Assembly: GCA_027924585.1 (NCBI GenBank)
Contig: BSBM01001138.1
Location: 9,348,001 to 9,412,000, forward strand
Direction of reading: 5' to 3'
DNA from: Larix kaempferi
Taxonomy: Eukaryota; Streptophyta; Pinopsida; Pinales; Pinaceae
DNA: 64,000 nt
Part shown: piece after piece, positions 43,666 through 55,740 of the stretch
Layout: each line of letters opens with the position of its first letter
Position numbering within the stretch: the first letter of the stretch is position 1
Translations under genes and position numbers: made by a program
The notes under the pieces: generated by a model
What the model was told of the DNA's origin: nothing
Seen by the model: the letters and a program-made list of their open reading frames with translations, nothing else
Database searches by the model: none

Positions 43666-43988
43666 GTGACTCCTTGTTGTAGAAGGAGAACAAGGGAGTT
43701 GTAGCTCCCTGTCAGTTGTAGCTGACAAAACCCAGGGGGTTGGAGCTGGAAAAATGGATATTAGTGTCTCCTCGTATTCATGTAAATCAATATATTGTCA
43801 TTGAGTTTCCATATATCTCTTGTGTACTTTTTAATGAGTCCTTATTGATTTTTTATTAACATACAGCTAATGATAAATATTTATTAATGGATAAATAAGT
43901 TTGAAGTGGTCTTGATTGAAAGAAAAAATAATCAAGGTGTAGGACACTGATTCACTCCCCCCTCTCAATTTCCCTGTCGTGTTCAACA
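43666..43988 (+). repeat. 5' LTR remnant of element H
   Basis: Matches the last 330 bp or so of the 3' LTR (about 49850-50188), including ATGTAAATCAATATATTGTC, and ends GTTCAACA at the primer site. Confidence 0.88.
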
Positions 43989-43990
43989 AT

Positions 43991-44002
43991 TGGTATCATG
44001 GC
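43991..44002 (+). other. Primer-binding site of element H
   Basis: TGGTATCATGGC, two changes from the copia initiator-tRNA-Met site, two bases after the LTR. Confidence 0.8.
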
Positions 44003-44052
44003 ATGTCCTTCATACAAGTTTTACCAACTTGAATGATATCCTAGAACACACA

Positions 44053-45858
44053 ATGGATGGACACATGACTTTATCCATGAATGGGGCACCAATGTCCTTT
44101 GGACACAAGTATGCAATATGGAAAGCAAGAATGAAGGCATATCTCATAGGAGTAGGATATGACATATGGAATTCGATTGTCATTGGTTATACTCTGCCAA
44201 AGAAAGTAAGAACTACATCACAAAAGGATGCAAGGAAGAAAAATTATATGGCAATGGATGCCATATTGGATGGATTATCAAATGTTGTAAGAGAGAAGAT
44301 GGGACAATGTACCTCAACAAGAGAACTATGGCTCAAGCTATAAGATCTCTACTCAAATGAAGCAATGGTTGAAGAACATAAACCAAAAAATAACTCCTAC
44401 ATTCTTGAAGTCAACTACCAAGATCAAGAAGATGAGAATGAAGAAGGTGATAAAGGAATAATGGATGAAGAAGTCAATACCATCGAATATCTAGCGCAAG
44501 ATCTCAACAACCATAAAGGTAAGAATCCTCTTGAAAACTCTATTTTCAATAAGTTCGAAAATGATGATAGTTGTTCTTATGAGAATGAAGAAAATAAAGA
44601 ACGTATTATGGAACTTGAGGCTAAACTTATAGCATGTCTAGAATAAATTGATGACCTGAGACAGATCAATAAGAAGCAATCTAAAGAAATCAATGAACAA
44701 AGAGCTCAATTAGATGGAAGAGAAGATGAGATTAGAAAATTGAAACATAAAGTTTCCTTCTTTAACAAGAAAATTGAAGGATGCATGTCTCAAATAAACT
44801 CGAAAATCCAGGTAGTCAGTGCTCTTGATAAAGCCAAGGAACTTCAAGTAGAGACTGAGTTCATGGAACAACTCTTGGAAGAATCTAAAAGAAAGAAAAA
44901 ATGAAATTCGTAAGAAGATGAAAGGACCATTGCTTATATGAGAATTCAAGAAGAAGAAGCAAGGAAAAATGTTGAATGCTTGACAAGACAACTCAAGAAA
45001 GAAGAAATGTGTCAAGAATATAAGGTTGAGATTGCCTCCTTTGAAAGTGAATTAGAAAAGACAATTGCAATAAACTAGAAGCTATCCAATGAAATTACTA
45101 TAATCAAGTGTCATCTAGAAAAATACTTTGAAAAGAATAAAGAGTTAATTGTTGGCTCAAGAATTCAAGAATAAAAGACAAAAGAAGCCTTACAAGAAAA
45201 GGAAAAAGATTTCCAAAAGAAAGAACTTGAGATTCTTTCATTAAAAGAAGAATTAGCAAAGGCAGCCAACACCAAATTGAAATTCAAAAAGGGCACTGAA
45301 GTCTTGGATGATATTTTAAGTTATCAAATATCATCATCTAACAAGCCTGGTCTTGGTTATGTCAATGAGAATATCTCAACTCCTCTACAACAGACAAGCA
45401 AGGAAAAGAATCAAACTCACTTTGAGGACAACGAGAGTTCCAATCATCAAAGGACAACATTACCAAGACAAGATGGATTCAGAAATAACTCATCATCTAC
45501 TAGAAATCAAGATCAAAGGTATGTAATAAATTTTCATGGCTATTGTTATTCATGTAATGGGTTTGGTCGTAGGGCCATAGACTACAGACAACATGCAAGA
45601 AGAAAAACTAGACCTACTAGAAATCTGATAAGGTGTCGGGAATGTAATCATGTTGGGCATACTGCAAGATTTTGTTATATAGTAAAATGTTACAAATTCA
45701 ATACATTTGGTCACAAAGCCAAAGCCTACAAAAAACAAGGAATACTTCAACAAGTGAAAGTTCCCTCTACAAGTCTAAGAAGGAATCCAACAAAGTCTGG
45801 AAGAGAAAATAAAACAAAGAAGTGTGTCTTTGTACTCAAAGAAGCAATGGTGACATAA
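44053..45858 (+). pseudogene. Element H gag with coiled coil and CCHC knuckles
   Basis: From the ATG at 44053 the peptide opens MDGHMTLSMNGAPMSFGHKY with IWKARMKAYLIGVGYDIW (DUF4219/UBN2-like). AILDGLSNVVREKMGQCTST and RELWLKL follow. A long coiled coil comes next (KQSKEINEQRAQLDGREDEI, LEILSLKEELAKA), then EVLDDILSYQISSSNKPGLG. The zinc-knuckle region has one intact CCHC (CRECNHVGHTARFC) between two decayed ones (CYSCNGFGRRAIDY, CYKFNTFGHKAKAY). Stops near 44341, 44644, 44901, 45076 and 45171 make it a pseudogene. Together with element I gag it defines a pol-less lineage. Confidence 0.82.
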
Positions 45859-48390
45859 AAGCAAGGTGAGGGATCCTCAAAAGTTTGTAGAAGGAAAGTA
45901 AGGTTTGGACTAGAATCAAAAGAAGCAGAGAACATTAATAATGAAGCAATCCAATCTACTCAAGACTCTAAAAGAGAATATTCAACTATGAAAAGCAAAG
46001 AAACAAGTAATGAAGATCATGGAATATCTTCAATATCATTTTGATCTCCCATCTCATAAACACTAACTAAAGAGAGGGTTGTGTCCATGTGATCAAAGAG
46101 GAATATCAAGGGTTGAGTTGAAGGATATAGAGAAAGGATGATCTACGAGCCATATCAGTCATGAATTTGATGGCATTGCTGAAAATGCACTTTATGACAA
46201 AGAAGTGCAAGAAAGATGAAGGTGTTGAGGTCTGAATAACAAATATGTCTTCTAGCAAAAGAAGACAATCGTTTTTTAAAAATCTAATAGCTCTAGGTCT
46301 ATATGTAAAATCTAGATCAGGCTGGAAAAAAGTGGTTGAGATAGCCTTAATTGGTCAAGCGTATTAGCATATTCTAAGGATTTTTGGGTGAACCTTGTGC
46401 TAAGAAATTGAGCGTTGAATCCTGCAAGATGATCTAGAAAGATATTTTTTTTTGTACATCCATAGCAGCTCTTATGATGGACTAGAAGACCATGTGAGGT
46501 ATGTGAAAGATTAGCCTTGATGGAACAATTTTTGTAGTTCTCTTGAAGTTCTAATATTTAGAAATGCCTTGGAACAAAAATGGCAAGCATAAACAGGTTA
46601 GCAGTCTTAAAAAGTCCAAGTGTCATAAAATTTTGAAGGCAAGAAAGGAAGCAAAGGAGAAGGCCCAGGAGAGCAGCAAGGAGCAAAGAATGACTATTAT
46701 AGACCTTGGATGAGAATACCTACTTGTGAGTAAGTGCTCCTAGCACTAATTGTATTGATTGTTATATCAGTTGGTTTGTTTAGACCAAGTTTAGTGAGTA
46801 TCATATATGCCAAGTTGAGAACAAGATTCAAATTGTGTTAAAGGATCAAAATCAACAGTCTAGATCTATGTATGTGAAAAGAACAAAGGTTGGTTGATGA
46901 ACTACATTGCTAATCCATCTTATAGACTTGTTGATTGGATTAAAGGTTTCCATTATGTACTATTGTGAGTTTCTTGAAGAAATCAAGTTGCCTTCCAAAA
47001 GGAGTGCTTAAGACCTCATTGTTGAGGACTGCTTGCAGACCATGTCTTGAAAGACTATCAGTAAATTCTAATGGAAGAGGACAAATTGTTGAGCATTTGA
47101 AGACAAAGGGTTGACTGTGGACCACATTCATGTGACAAAGCAAAGATATTTTGGGAAAATATCCTTGAGGACTAAGTCTTGTGCTCTTGACAGAGTTGTG
47201 ACTGGATTTATGATAGCTTGGCATAAGCATTTGATGCAAACCTGTATCATATGAAAAATGTCATAAGGATTTGGTCTGAAAGTATCTTGAAAAAACGTTG
47301 GGCTATGTGAAGGGTGTTGGTTCTCTTGAGTGACATAAAAAAAAAATTGAGACAGTTCAAAATTCCTATCCATGAAAAATAGCATAACTGAGTTGCATCC
47401 AAAAAGGGTTGCATTCAAGAGAGCAAGAGAAAGGTTTTTTCAACATATTCCAATTATTGACATAATGAGAAATGAGAATTTCAAAAGTTCATCGAGAAAA
47501 GTGTGTACAACATTATGACATAAATGTGCATAGGGGTACAAGGACTAAAGGCTTGATTATGATGGCAGAGCATGTGTGTTGGTAGCAACAAATGATTGGA
47601 AGTCTTGAGAACTAGTGAAGACCATAAGAAGTATGACTAAGGAATAATTAGCTAAAGCAGAGAAATATCTCTTCCAGGACAACAGAGCCCGAGGTGAGAA
47701 AGAACAGATGATGAGAAGATCTTGAGCACATGTGAAGTAGGGTTAAGATAGTAAATTGAAGTATAATGTGTACAATTAGTGGATGTATAAGTAAGTGATA
47801 GGGCCTTATGTAAAGACCACTATACATATAAAAGGGCGATAAGTGTATTGTAAAACAAGGATACAATGCAAAGCAAGGAGATGGAAGTGAGGAAGATATC
47901 TGAACAAGGGGAGTAGCATCTTAGCAAAGAAGTCTAAGAATAAAATAAGGATGAAGAAAATAAGGCATGAGACCATCTTGACAGGAGGAGCAACCGTGAC
48001 AGAGTAGATTCTTGAAACAATGCACAAGATGAATACCTTGGTACACTAAAGAGTAGCAAAGATTCCTTGAAAGTCCTCTCTCCCTAATATCAAAGGGGAA
48101 AGAATAAACAACAAAACAATATTGACAGGGGGAGACAGCATAATCACAAAATGAACATAGCAAGAATCCAAAGAGAAGAATGTTGATAGGGAAAGCATCA
48201 TAGTAAGAAAGAAAATTAAGGCATTCATAGAAGAGCTCATTACCTTTTCCATTGATGTCAAAAGGGAAGAAATGTAGATTAAAACAAGAGAGCATAAGAG
48301 ATGGAAGTTAGGGGGACCATCCCAAATCAAATCTGATCATAAAATCTCACTCTCGGGGGGATATTTTTTTACTTGGTATTGGCATCAATG
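45859..48390 (+). other. Non-coding interior of element H
   Basis: 2.5 kb in the place of pol. I see no RT (YVDD), integrase (HHCC, DDE) or protease motif on the plus strand. The minus-strand frames here are AT-rich shadows. AAGGGGGAGAA-like purine words recur near 48120 and 48350. Confidence 0.65.
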
Positions 48391-48404
48391 CCAAAAGGGG
48401 ATAT
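48391..48404 (+). other. Polypurine tract of element H
   Basis: AAAAGGGGATAT directly before the 3' LTR start TGTTAG. Confidence 0.75.
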
Positions 48405-50188
48405 TGTTAGAAATTTGGGTCGTCATTGATGTCAAATGGGGTTGTAATGTTACCTAGCATAGCATATCAGATCATATGTGAAGGACTATGCTTACAGTGT
48501 CAGTGTTGAAGAAGTACACTCAAGCGTTAATAAAAAAATGTTCGCATGCCCAAGTAGTGAAGCCATATATCCCAAAGCATTGAAGAGCCCTTGAAGATAC
48601 CCTAAAGAAGAAAGACGTTGAAGCCCCGTGATTATAGGAGACCTTGTGTTGGTGAAGACAATAATGTCTTGTACCATTAGTGTCGAGAATCCCTTGAAGC
48701 AATGTTGAATATCCTTGTTGAAGATTTAAATTTCCTGATTATATCTTGATGAAGGCTTGGATTCCTTAAGAATGAAGAAGGCCCCTAAAATCTATGGTGA
48801 TGAAAGAGTTCTTATCTAAGTATTAAAGATGCCATGGTGTACCTTGGTGATGTGCCATGAAGTCCTTGAAGTTGAAGCAACCCTTGCAAATGGTGAAGAA
48901 ACCCTTCTTTACATTGCACTTTACCCATTGAAAAGTAAGATAGGTCAACCTTAAAAAGATATATGGGCTTGTAAAATAATTAATGAAGTGTGACAGGTCG
49001 GCCCCTAAGAAAAGTCACATTAAATTATATTTTTGCATTATAAAAAGGATAGGTCAGCCCCAAATAATAGTGTATGGATGTGTATAAATAAGAGGCCAAT
49101 CGTCCTCATCTGATCATCTGAATGGGTAAGCTCTGAGGTGATCTCTCTAAGGTAAATCGCAAGTACAAAATGGTCTGAAAATTAGTGAAAATTGCAGCGG
49201 TCTAAGGCAGCAAAGTATAGCTCTTTGTGTTGAAAATGAAGTCTAGAGATCATGGGTGAAGAGGAGTATTTTGGTATACAATTTCATCCTTGAAAGGGAT
49301 AGATCTGGAGTCTGTTGTTTTTTATTAATAAGCATGGGGTTCAATCTGATTAAAGGTTGTGACAACAGACCCTAATATTGAGTCAGATCTAAAATACCAT
49401 TTGGGGGCAGGATTTGGAGATTGTTTGACAAGCATGACTCTTATTTTATGGCAAGTTATTAACTGAGATTGACATCATCATGTGAGCTGATTTGTATTGG
49501 TAATCTGAAGCAACAAATGGTAGAGATAAAGTAAGTAAAGATAATGATGATGATGATGGAAATGTTGAATATGCTATGGTAAATATGATGATGATGTTAT
49601 ACTTTGCAAGATGATGCTACAATAGTATCTATGACATTGAAGTGATTGTGAGTTGTTTGACATCAACTTATGAGCTGATTAGATGTTGTAGATGATGATG
49701 CAGATGCACTGAAGGTGGTTGATGAGTACAGACTATTGGTGAGTTCAGGTTCAGATCTACAAGTCCTATCTTACAGGGTTGTAGGACAGGGCAAGGAAAG
49801 AGTTGTTTCTTCCTATTAGTCAGAGCTAATGAATTCTAGGGTGTTGGAGCCCCCTTCCTGTTGGAGCAGGAGAACAAGGGAATTGAAGCTCCCTATTGGT
49901 TGTAGCTGACAAAAACCTTGGTGGTTGGAGCCTCCTCCAGTTGGAGATAGAAAAATTGGAGATTGGTGTCTCCTCATATTCATGTAAATCAATATATTGT
50001 CATTGAGTTTCCATATATCTCTTGTGTACTTGTTAATGAGTCCTTTATGATGTTTGATCGGCATACAACTAATGATAAATGTTTATTAATGGATAAATAA
50101 GTTTGTAGTATTGATTGAAAGAAAAAATAATCAAGGTGTAGGACATTGATTCACCCCCCCCCTCTCGGTGTCCTTGGTGTGTTCAACA
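48405..50188 (+). repeat. 3' LTR of element H
   Basis: TGTTAGAAATTTGGG start, GTTCAACA end. It contains a GAT-rich run near 49530-49560, a 40-bp array and a CCCCCCCCTCTC tract shortly before the end, comparable to the C-tract before the end of the element I LTR. Confidence 0.88.
49838..49975 (+). repeat. Approx. 40-bp tandem array, element H LTR
   Basis: Units open GGGTGTTGGAGCCCCCTTCC, GGGAATTGAAGCTCCC, TGGTGGTTGGAGCCTCC and GGAGATTGGTGTCTCC. The truncated counterpart is at 43668-43771. Same unit type as in elements I, E and the fragment at 52.9 kb. Confidence 0.85.
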
Positions 50189-51620
50189 ATAATAAATCAA
50201 TTTGCATAGCCAATCAATTTCATCTGATCATCCTCAATTTCACTCTTCATAAATTTCTCAAATTTGTTTATGTTTCTTATTTATATTTTTATCAATTAGT
50301 ATTAGAACAAGCATCTAGGTATCAATTGATGTGACCTCATAGCTACCACCTTGTTTAGAGTCTATATGCATTCCATGACACATACTTGAAGGAACAATAG
50401 GAACCCTGCACATATGTTGGCACTGCAAATTGTCTAGTTCACATGTTACACATAAGGCTACAACCACAAGCATGTTCCATCCCTCTCTGTCATATTTTGT
50501 TGGTTTCACTTTCATGTGGCCCACGTCCCTCACATTGTCCCTAGATAGCAAGCATCCTACAGTGCATCAACTTCATGTTTGGAGAAAGAAGAGTGAAGTA
50601 GAATTCCACACACATGTATTAAGGGCCAAAAGAACAGAATAGAAGAAAGAATGAATGTTGCAGAGTCCAAGGAAGAAGATGCAAAGCTTTGGGATTTTTT
50701 TCCTTCCTGCAGAGACTGCCTTGGCCTAGAGTAAAACCATCTTTATAAACCTCTTCGGCTCCACGGAAGAGAGGGATCCAAAATCATATGGATAAGATGT
50801 TTCCCTTTTATGGAATTGGAGCTATAGAAGCACATTCAACAAGGATTCCTCTTCTTTGTGCTTGGGCGAGATGGTGATTTTTAAAGCGGAGTTGCCTTTC
50901 ATATTTTAGACAATTTTGTCAGAAGGAACCCTATATTCTCTTGATGTTGTGGCTAAGGTGGATTTGTTGGCACTCCTTTCCTATTTAATGAGGGTAGTTT
51001 GGATAATGAAAATCACATACTAGCCTATTGATGTGTATGATAAGATGTGTAGTCTAATGTACTATTCTATGGATTTATGTAAAATATAAGATGCATTTTC
51101 CTTGAAAGGAAGTCTTGGTACACAATAAGATAGTGACAAGTGAAAGTCAAGAGGTTCAATATCTCGAAGGAAGCATGTGCGATTTCATGAGAGCTGACTA
51201 GAAGGAGTTTTGTGAAGACTAAAATTTAGGAAGACTTGAATCTATTGCCTTTTTATTTTATTTTTCCATGAAACATGATATTGAGGGCTTCTTTTCTTAA
51301 TATTCTACAAAAATAGATAGTTCATCTCTATTTGTTTTAAGTTGTAGTGATCATTACCACACCCTTTTAAGTTTTAGTTATAAAAGTTAAAACAATAGAA
51401 TTGTGTAAACTTACCTCCAAGATACCCTCAATGCTTCAATAGTGGCACCTTTTAAGTATGGCATGATACATGTTTTGAATGGAATTGTTGCTAAGAACCT
51501 TTTTTTCTATATTTCAAGAAATCGTACTTTCTGGTATTTAGATAGAATTTCTTTTGTGAACACATTAAAGCTTCTTGTTTTTACCTATTGTTTTGTTCAC
51601 TGAACTTAAGAATATGTTTT
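50189..51620. other. Unassigned DNA
   Basis: No gene, LTR pair or domain is recognised. Frames of 60-80 codons around 50300-50640 on both strands show no homology I know. Confidence 0.45.
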
Positions 51621-51631
51621 TTTCTTGTAGA

Positions 51632-51960
51632 AGAAAGCATCAAAGGATAAGGACACAAATGTTTTGGAGAATGAATCAATGCAAGACCAAGTTCTAAACA
51701 CCATTGTGGCATCAGATCCATCATCTATGGGTAGAGAGATAGAACATCATATTCCCCTCCGAGATTAGAGCAAGAAGGCGGTATTTGTTGGCACAGACAA
51801 AAAAAAAAAAAAATGTCCATGTCAGTTAATAAAACAGTCACTCTTCCTATAATTAAAATTAAAGAAAAACCATCAGTTACTTATGTTTTAGATGTTGATG
51901 ACACTATTCATGATCTTGAGAGAATAAGGGAAGAATATTCAGCCATAAAAGTGTGAAAAG
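51632..51960 (+). pseudogene. Exon-like fragment of unknown origin
   Basis: A pyrimidine-rich tract ending TTTCTTGTAG (a good 3' splice site) precedes a frame reading KKASKDKDTNVLENESMQDQ, VLNTIVASDPSSMGREIEHH, then a TAG and KKAVFVGTD. A long A-run (about 51800) comes next, then SVTYVLDVDDTIHDLERIRE in another frame. The charged, Ser-rich peptide looks like a real, now broken, coding exon. It could be a host-gene fragment or a retrotransposon gag. I recognise no family. Confidence 0.35.
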
Positions 51961-52599
51961 AATGAGCATAAAAGATGAATTACAGTGAAAATTGCAGTGA
52001 AATGTGCAGTAAAATTAATCATGCATTGGAACTCAAATAGAAATAGAAATGTTTGTTATGATCTATTAATCAGTATAGTCAACATATATGTTACAATGGA
52101 GAGAATTCGATTATCCTAGGAGAATTTGAATCCATGACAGTCTAGCATAGGAATTGTCACCACTGGAGTGCTATGGAAGTCCCAAACTCAACTCAACTCA
52201 ACCAAAACTCAATTAACTAAAGCTATTGTCAATTAATTGACCAAGGAGGGCACAATTGTGAGTTTTTCATGCAAATCAATAAAAAATGAGTGCATTAGAT
52301 CACAATCAGTGGTGATTGGAGCTCAAACCCCCAATTAGAGTTAGGAACTCAGGTGTAACTTAGTTGGACTGAACTGAATCACTGAGTTAGCTCCTGGAAT
52401 GTAGGGAATTGATTCTGGTGGTCCTAAAATCATGAATGCAGGGCGCATTAGGTGGCTAATGGGTCCTAGATGACATATGTACACCACTAGGGTGGACATA
52501 ACATCATCAACTACTAGGAAAAGGTAAATAATGCTAAGTAGGACAAGGATGGAGTATTAATTATCCTAAAAAAAATCACAAACAACTTTCAGGGGCTAT

Positions 52600-53000
52600 C
52601 TGGTATTAATGTTTTCATTGGATTTTTTCTTTGGTTTTCATGTTCATCCACATTTTCTCTTTTTTGTTAATTTTCTCATTTGAAAGTTGTAGTTTTTGTT
52701 TCACTTTGGTTTTGTCTTTGTAATCTAAGACTATTTAGAATGAGGAATATGGATGTTTGAGATGTGTAGGATAAGTGAGCATTTCAGGCCCTTAGAGGGC
52801 AAAAACCCAGCGAGGACAAAAACCATGGAAACTTATCTTCAAAGTTACAATGTTTACAAGCTAAGCTTGAAGGAGAGTCTTACCCCCTGAATTCAATCTC
52901 CAACCTGAAGGGAGATACAACTCCCTATATGTTCCATCTCCAATTGGAAGTTGAGGGTACAGCCCCCTGAGTATAAATATATATGAGAGAATATAAACAT
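52600..53000 (-). repeat. LTR-like fragment with a 40-bp array (Q)
   Basis: On the minus strand 52869-52970 reads GGGGGCTGTACCCTC, GGGAGTTGTATCTCCC and GGGGGTAAGACTCTCC as successive unit openings. A GTTTCCATGG-type word follows, as in the other LTRs that carry this array. No ends or partner LTR are found. Confidence 0.5.
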
Positions 53001-53175
53001 GTCACAATCATTGCATGTCAATGTCCCTACCACTGCTTATCACTATCCATGTCACTACTTATCACTGTCACTGTCACACACTACAATCACTGTCACAATG
53101 TCACACTGTCATTCTCATACCATCATCATACTGCCATATTGTCATCAATAAGTCCATAAACAATCATCCATATTC
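53001..53175. repeat. CACTGTCA-rich simple repeat
   Basis: Irregular repetition of TATCACTGTCAC, CACTGTCACA and CATCATCATAC words. The short open frame across it is a by-product of the repeat. Confidence 0.6.
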
Positions 53176-53940
53176 TTCATGTAGAAATATAGGGTAAAAC
53201 CCTAATTCAAGACCAACAATTCAAAACCTAGGTCATGCATAGCCCAAGAAAAATAATTAAATTTTAGTTCCAAGAGGTCTCCTCGTGAACATTACGATTC
53301 CAAAATTATTCTCAAGGTATAGTGCAATCATCCATCCCAAAAGATTTGCACTTTTCCCAAAATCATGCACAAACCTTGGGTCATGATTAAGACCTCAACA
53401 AGAGAGAGAAATCCTTATCATAGTATAGCAAACCCTTAAAACAAAAGAGATCCTCCTTTTAAGTGTGGGATCACATATCCCTTACAATAATCTTTCCAAC
53501 GAGCTATGAAGAGTGTGATTCTGATATTGTATGAGAAATTTATGCAAGTTTCTGTGAATCTTATGCATGTGGCCAAAATCCTAGGTCAAGGTGACCTTTA
53601 CAACTTCGCCTTGTAGAGAGATTACAACTTTAACAGAGGTGAATAAAATTACATTTTGCAAATGCATTTCCATAGAGTTGTTTAGCCATATAGGGGTTGT
53701 TACATTAGAAAAAATGTATTTTCAGCTTCATGTGAAATTTTACAAAAAAAAATAGATCAACTAGAGTTTGTTGTTCAAGTACATAGAAAAAAGCAAAAAT
53801 GATAGTTGAATGTGATGTCGACTGAAAAGAGGTTCCATGATGTTGTAGAGTATTGATGGTTGTTGTTCAATTTGTTTTCAATGGGAGCATACCTTCTATG
53901 AATGGCCTATTATATAATTATGTTTGTTCCCCATCTTTAA
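53176..53940. other. Unassigned DNA
   Basis: No recognised coding or repeat structure. Confidence 0.4.
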
Positions 53941-53941
53941 A

Positions 53942-54235
53942 TTATGTAATTTTCCATTGCCCTAGTGTTGTCCTGAGGCCCTCTTTCGAAAGCCGCTTGT
54001 CCGCTTCTTCGTTACGCTCCATGTAGACATGACAACAAGAGAAACTATGAAAATAATTCCGCAAAAACTTTATTTCCTCAAGAAGTGGTGCTAATCTTAA
54101 ATTGTGGAAGTGTTGTGTTCCCATTGCCCAATTTATCACAAGCATAGTCACCGAAAATATTGAGGTCCTCGCATCCTTTCTCAATGGAAATAATAATGAG
54201 AATTTTAAGGGTCAGTAACTCTACATAATTATTTG
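53942..54235 (-). pseudogene. L1-type LINE RNase H (RVT_3) relic
   Basis: The frame 53942-54184 reads MLVINWAMGTQHFHNLRLAP, then EEIKFLRNYFHSFSCCHVYM and ERNEEADKRLSKEGLRTTLG, the C-terminal RNase H typical of plant L1 LINEs (RERNxEADxLSKxG). Upstream, in another frame, TNNYVELLTLKILIISIEKG supplies the earlier strand-helix (TNNxAELLAL). A one-base shift near 54135 separates the two. No reverse transcriptase is adjacent, so it is an orphan 3' fragment. Confidence 0.82.
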
Positions 54236-55190
54236 TGTCCTATCCCGTCCCCATTTTCATCTTGAAATAGTGTGAATCACTCAAGAATAGAAGTGCTCAT
54301 CTTATTGTTTACTGGTATTTGTTGTGTGAAGGGAATTTCTTTTTGGACATTCTCTCTCTATATAAAAAAGTGAATAAATAGAAATTACAGAATGATCACC
54401 TTTGTATCTCTTACATTTTCTAATTATGTTCTATAAAGATGGGTTAATGATAGTAGTTTTGATGCTTTTGAGTTTAATCATATTAATATTGTTTCTAAAT
54501 AGTTATTTTTCTCATTTCATATTAACTAATATGTACTTTTATGTTATTAAACAAAATTTTCCACTCAATTTTTTCATTGAAAGGAGAGTCTTCCCTAGAC
54601 CCACCAAATGAAGCTACTCCAAGTGCAGAAAGTAATTTCTTAGTAATAGAATTCCTTTCGTATTGCAAAACATGAGATAAATGGACTATTCCTTGTTCAT
54701 CCTCAAAATGTGTTGCTCCAGGATAAACATTAGGGCCATTTCACATAGCTTTTTGGCCATTCCAACATAGCTTTAAAGGCATTTCTTTCTAAACATTTTC
54801 TCTCTATATAAAAAAGTGAATAAATAAAAATTATATATTGATCGCCTTCGTAACCCTATTTTAGAAACCAAAGGTAATGCACCTAACATATCAATGTCAT
54901 ATAATTGTATGGTTACACTTTTGTATTTAAAGTAAATAACATTATGAGTTAGAACTCAATGCTCTTGGGAATGTTACTCTTGTAAAAAAAACCATGGAAT
55001 ATATGGAAACTAATCTTTCTTATGGACATAGATTAGTAGTGATGGTCAAATCAAATGTGTTATTGAATATGAATATCCTCCTTTGTTGAGAAAGTTTAGT
55101 TTCAAAATGTTGCTTTATAAAAGAAAATAGTCTTCTTTTTTCATTTAGTATTATAACTGGTCTATTTAGTGAATTAGTGCCAGATGGGGA
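54236..55190. repeat. Unassigned DNA with a 65-bp direct repeat
   Basis: 54338-54402 and 54781-54846 are near copies sharing CTCTCTATATAAAAAAGTGA and the word AATAAAT. The spacer is about 380 bp. It could be the LTRs of a very small element, but no primer site or target duplication is visible. Confidence 0.5.
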
Positions 55191-55740
55191 TTACATGCGG
55201 TATTAGAGCGAGACTTCAATACTCTAAACTTGAGCTTGCATGCTTGCTTTGTGATTTAAATGATAATAGATGTTGGTTTTTAAGAGAACAATGAACTAAT
55301 ATTAAATTGTCTCTTTCATAGACAATATGGAGCAGATTAAGGATTGGAATGTGTCTTTTCCACTTCCTTTGTCACCTTCATCTTCCCCTTTGAGTGGTGA
55401 TGTTAAGTTTATTATAAAGGTGTGAGATAGGGCGCAATTATCCTTCTTTATGTATGAGAAGTATGTAGATAACAAGTTAAATGGAATTCATACACTTAGT
55501 CAATAATCTCAGATAGTGTTAGATTATGAAACACGTATTCTATAATTGCTTAAATATGCCAAGAATCTAAATACTAAGGTCATGATAATGAACAAAATTC
55601 TATATGGCTTACCATGGGCTTTATAAGGGGCAGCGAAAAAAACGGAAAGCATAGAGGCACATTTGCTTTATGGATACACAGATGGAAATATGATAAACCT
55701 ACCCAAGTCTTCAATCCCTTCCTTCTCATAAAGGCTCCCA
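55191..55740 (+). pseudogene. LTR retrotransposon primer site and gag relic
   Basis: GCGGTATTAGAGC near 55198 resembles a decayed TGGTATCAGAGC primer site. After it, 55327 opens MEQIKDWNVSFPLPLSPSSS, then FFMYEKYVDNKLNGIHTLSQ and YAKNLNTKVMIMNKILYGLP, which follow the spacing of a gypsy-type gag (Y..LLxYAxxLNT...NKFLYGL). Stops are interspersed. Downstream pol is not found. Confidence 0.55.

Larger units (their letters stand above)
43657..50188 (+). mobile_element. Element H, gag-only copia-type element, 5' LTR truncated
   Basis: It has a short 5' LTR remnant, primer site, gag, 2.5 kb of non-coding interior, polypurine tract and a 1,784-bp 3' LTR. The gag resembles that of element I: the same opening, a coiled coil and CCHC knuckles. 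The LTR carries the same 40-bp array. No protease, integrase, RT or RNase H is visible. The left end was lost at the junction with G2, so target duplications cannot be tested. Confidence 0.87.

Noticed and set aside
47128-48330. Run of minus-strand frames of 60-124 codons in element H
   Set aside because: They are antisense to the H interior, rich in Phe/Leu/Ser, mutually overlapping and without domains.
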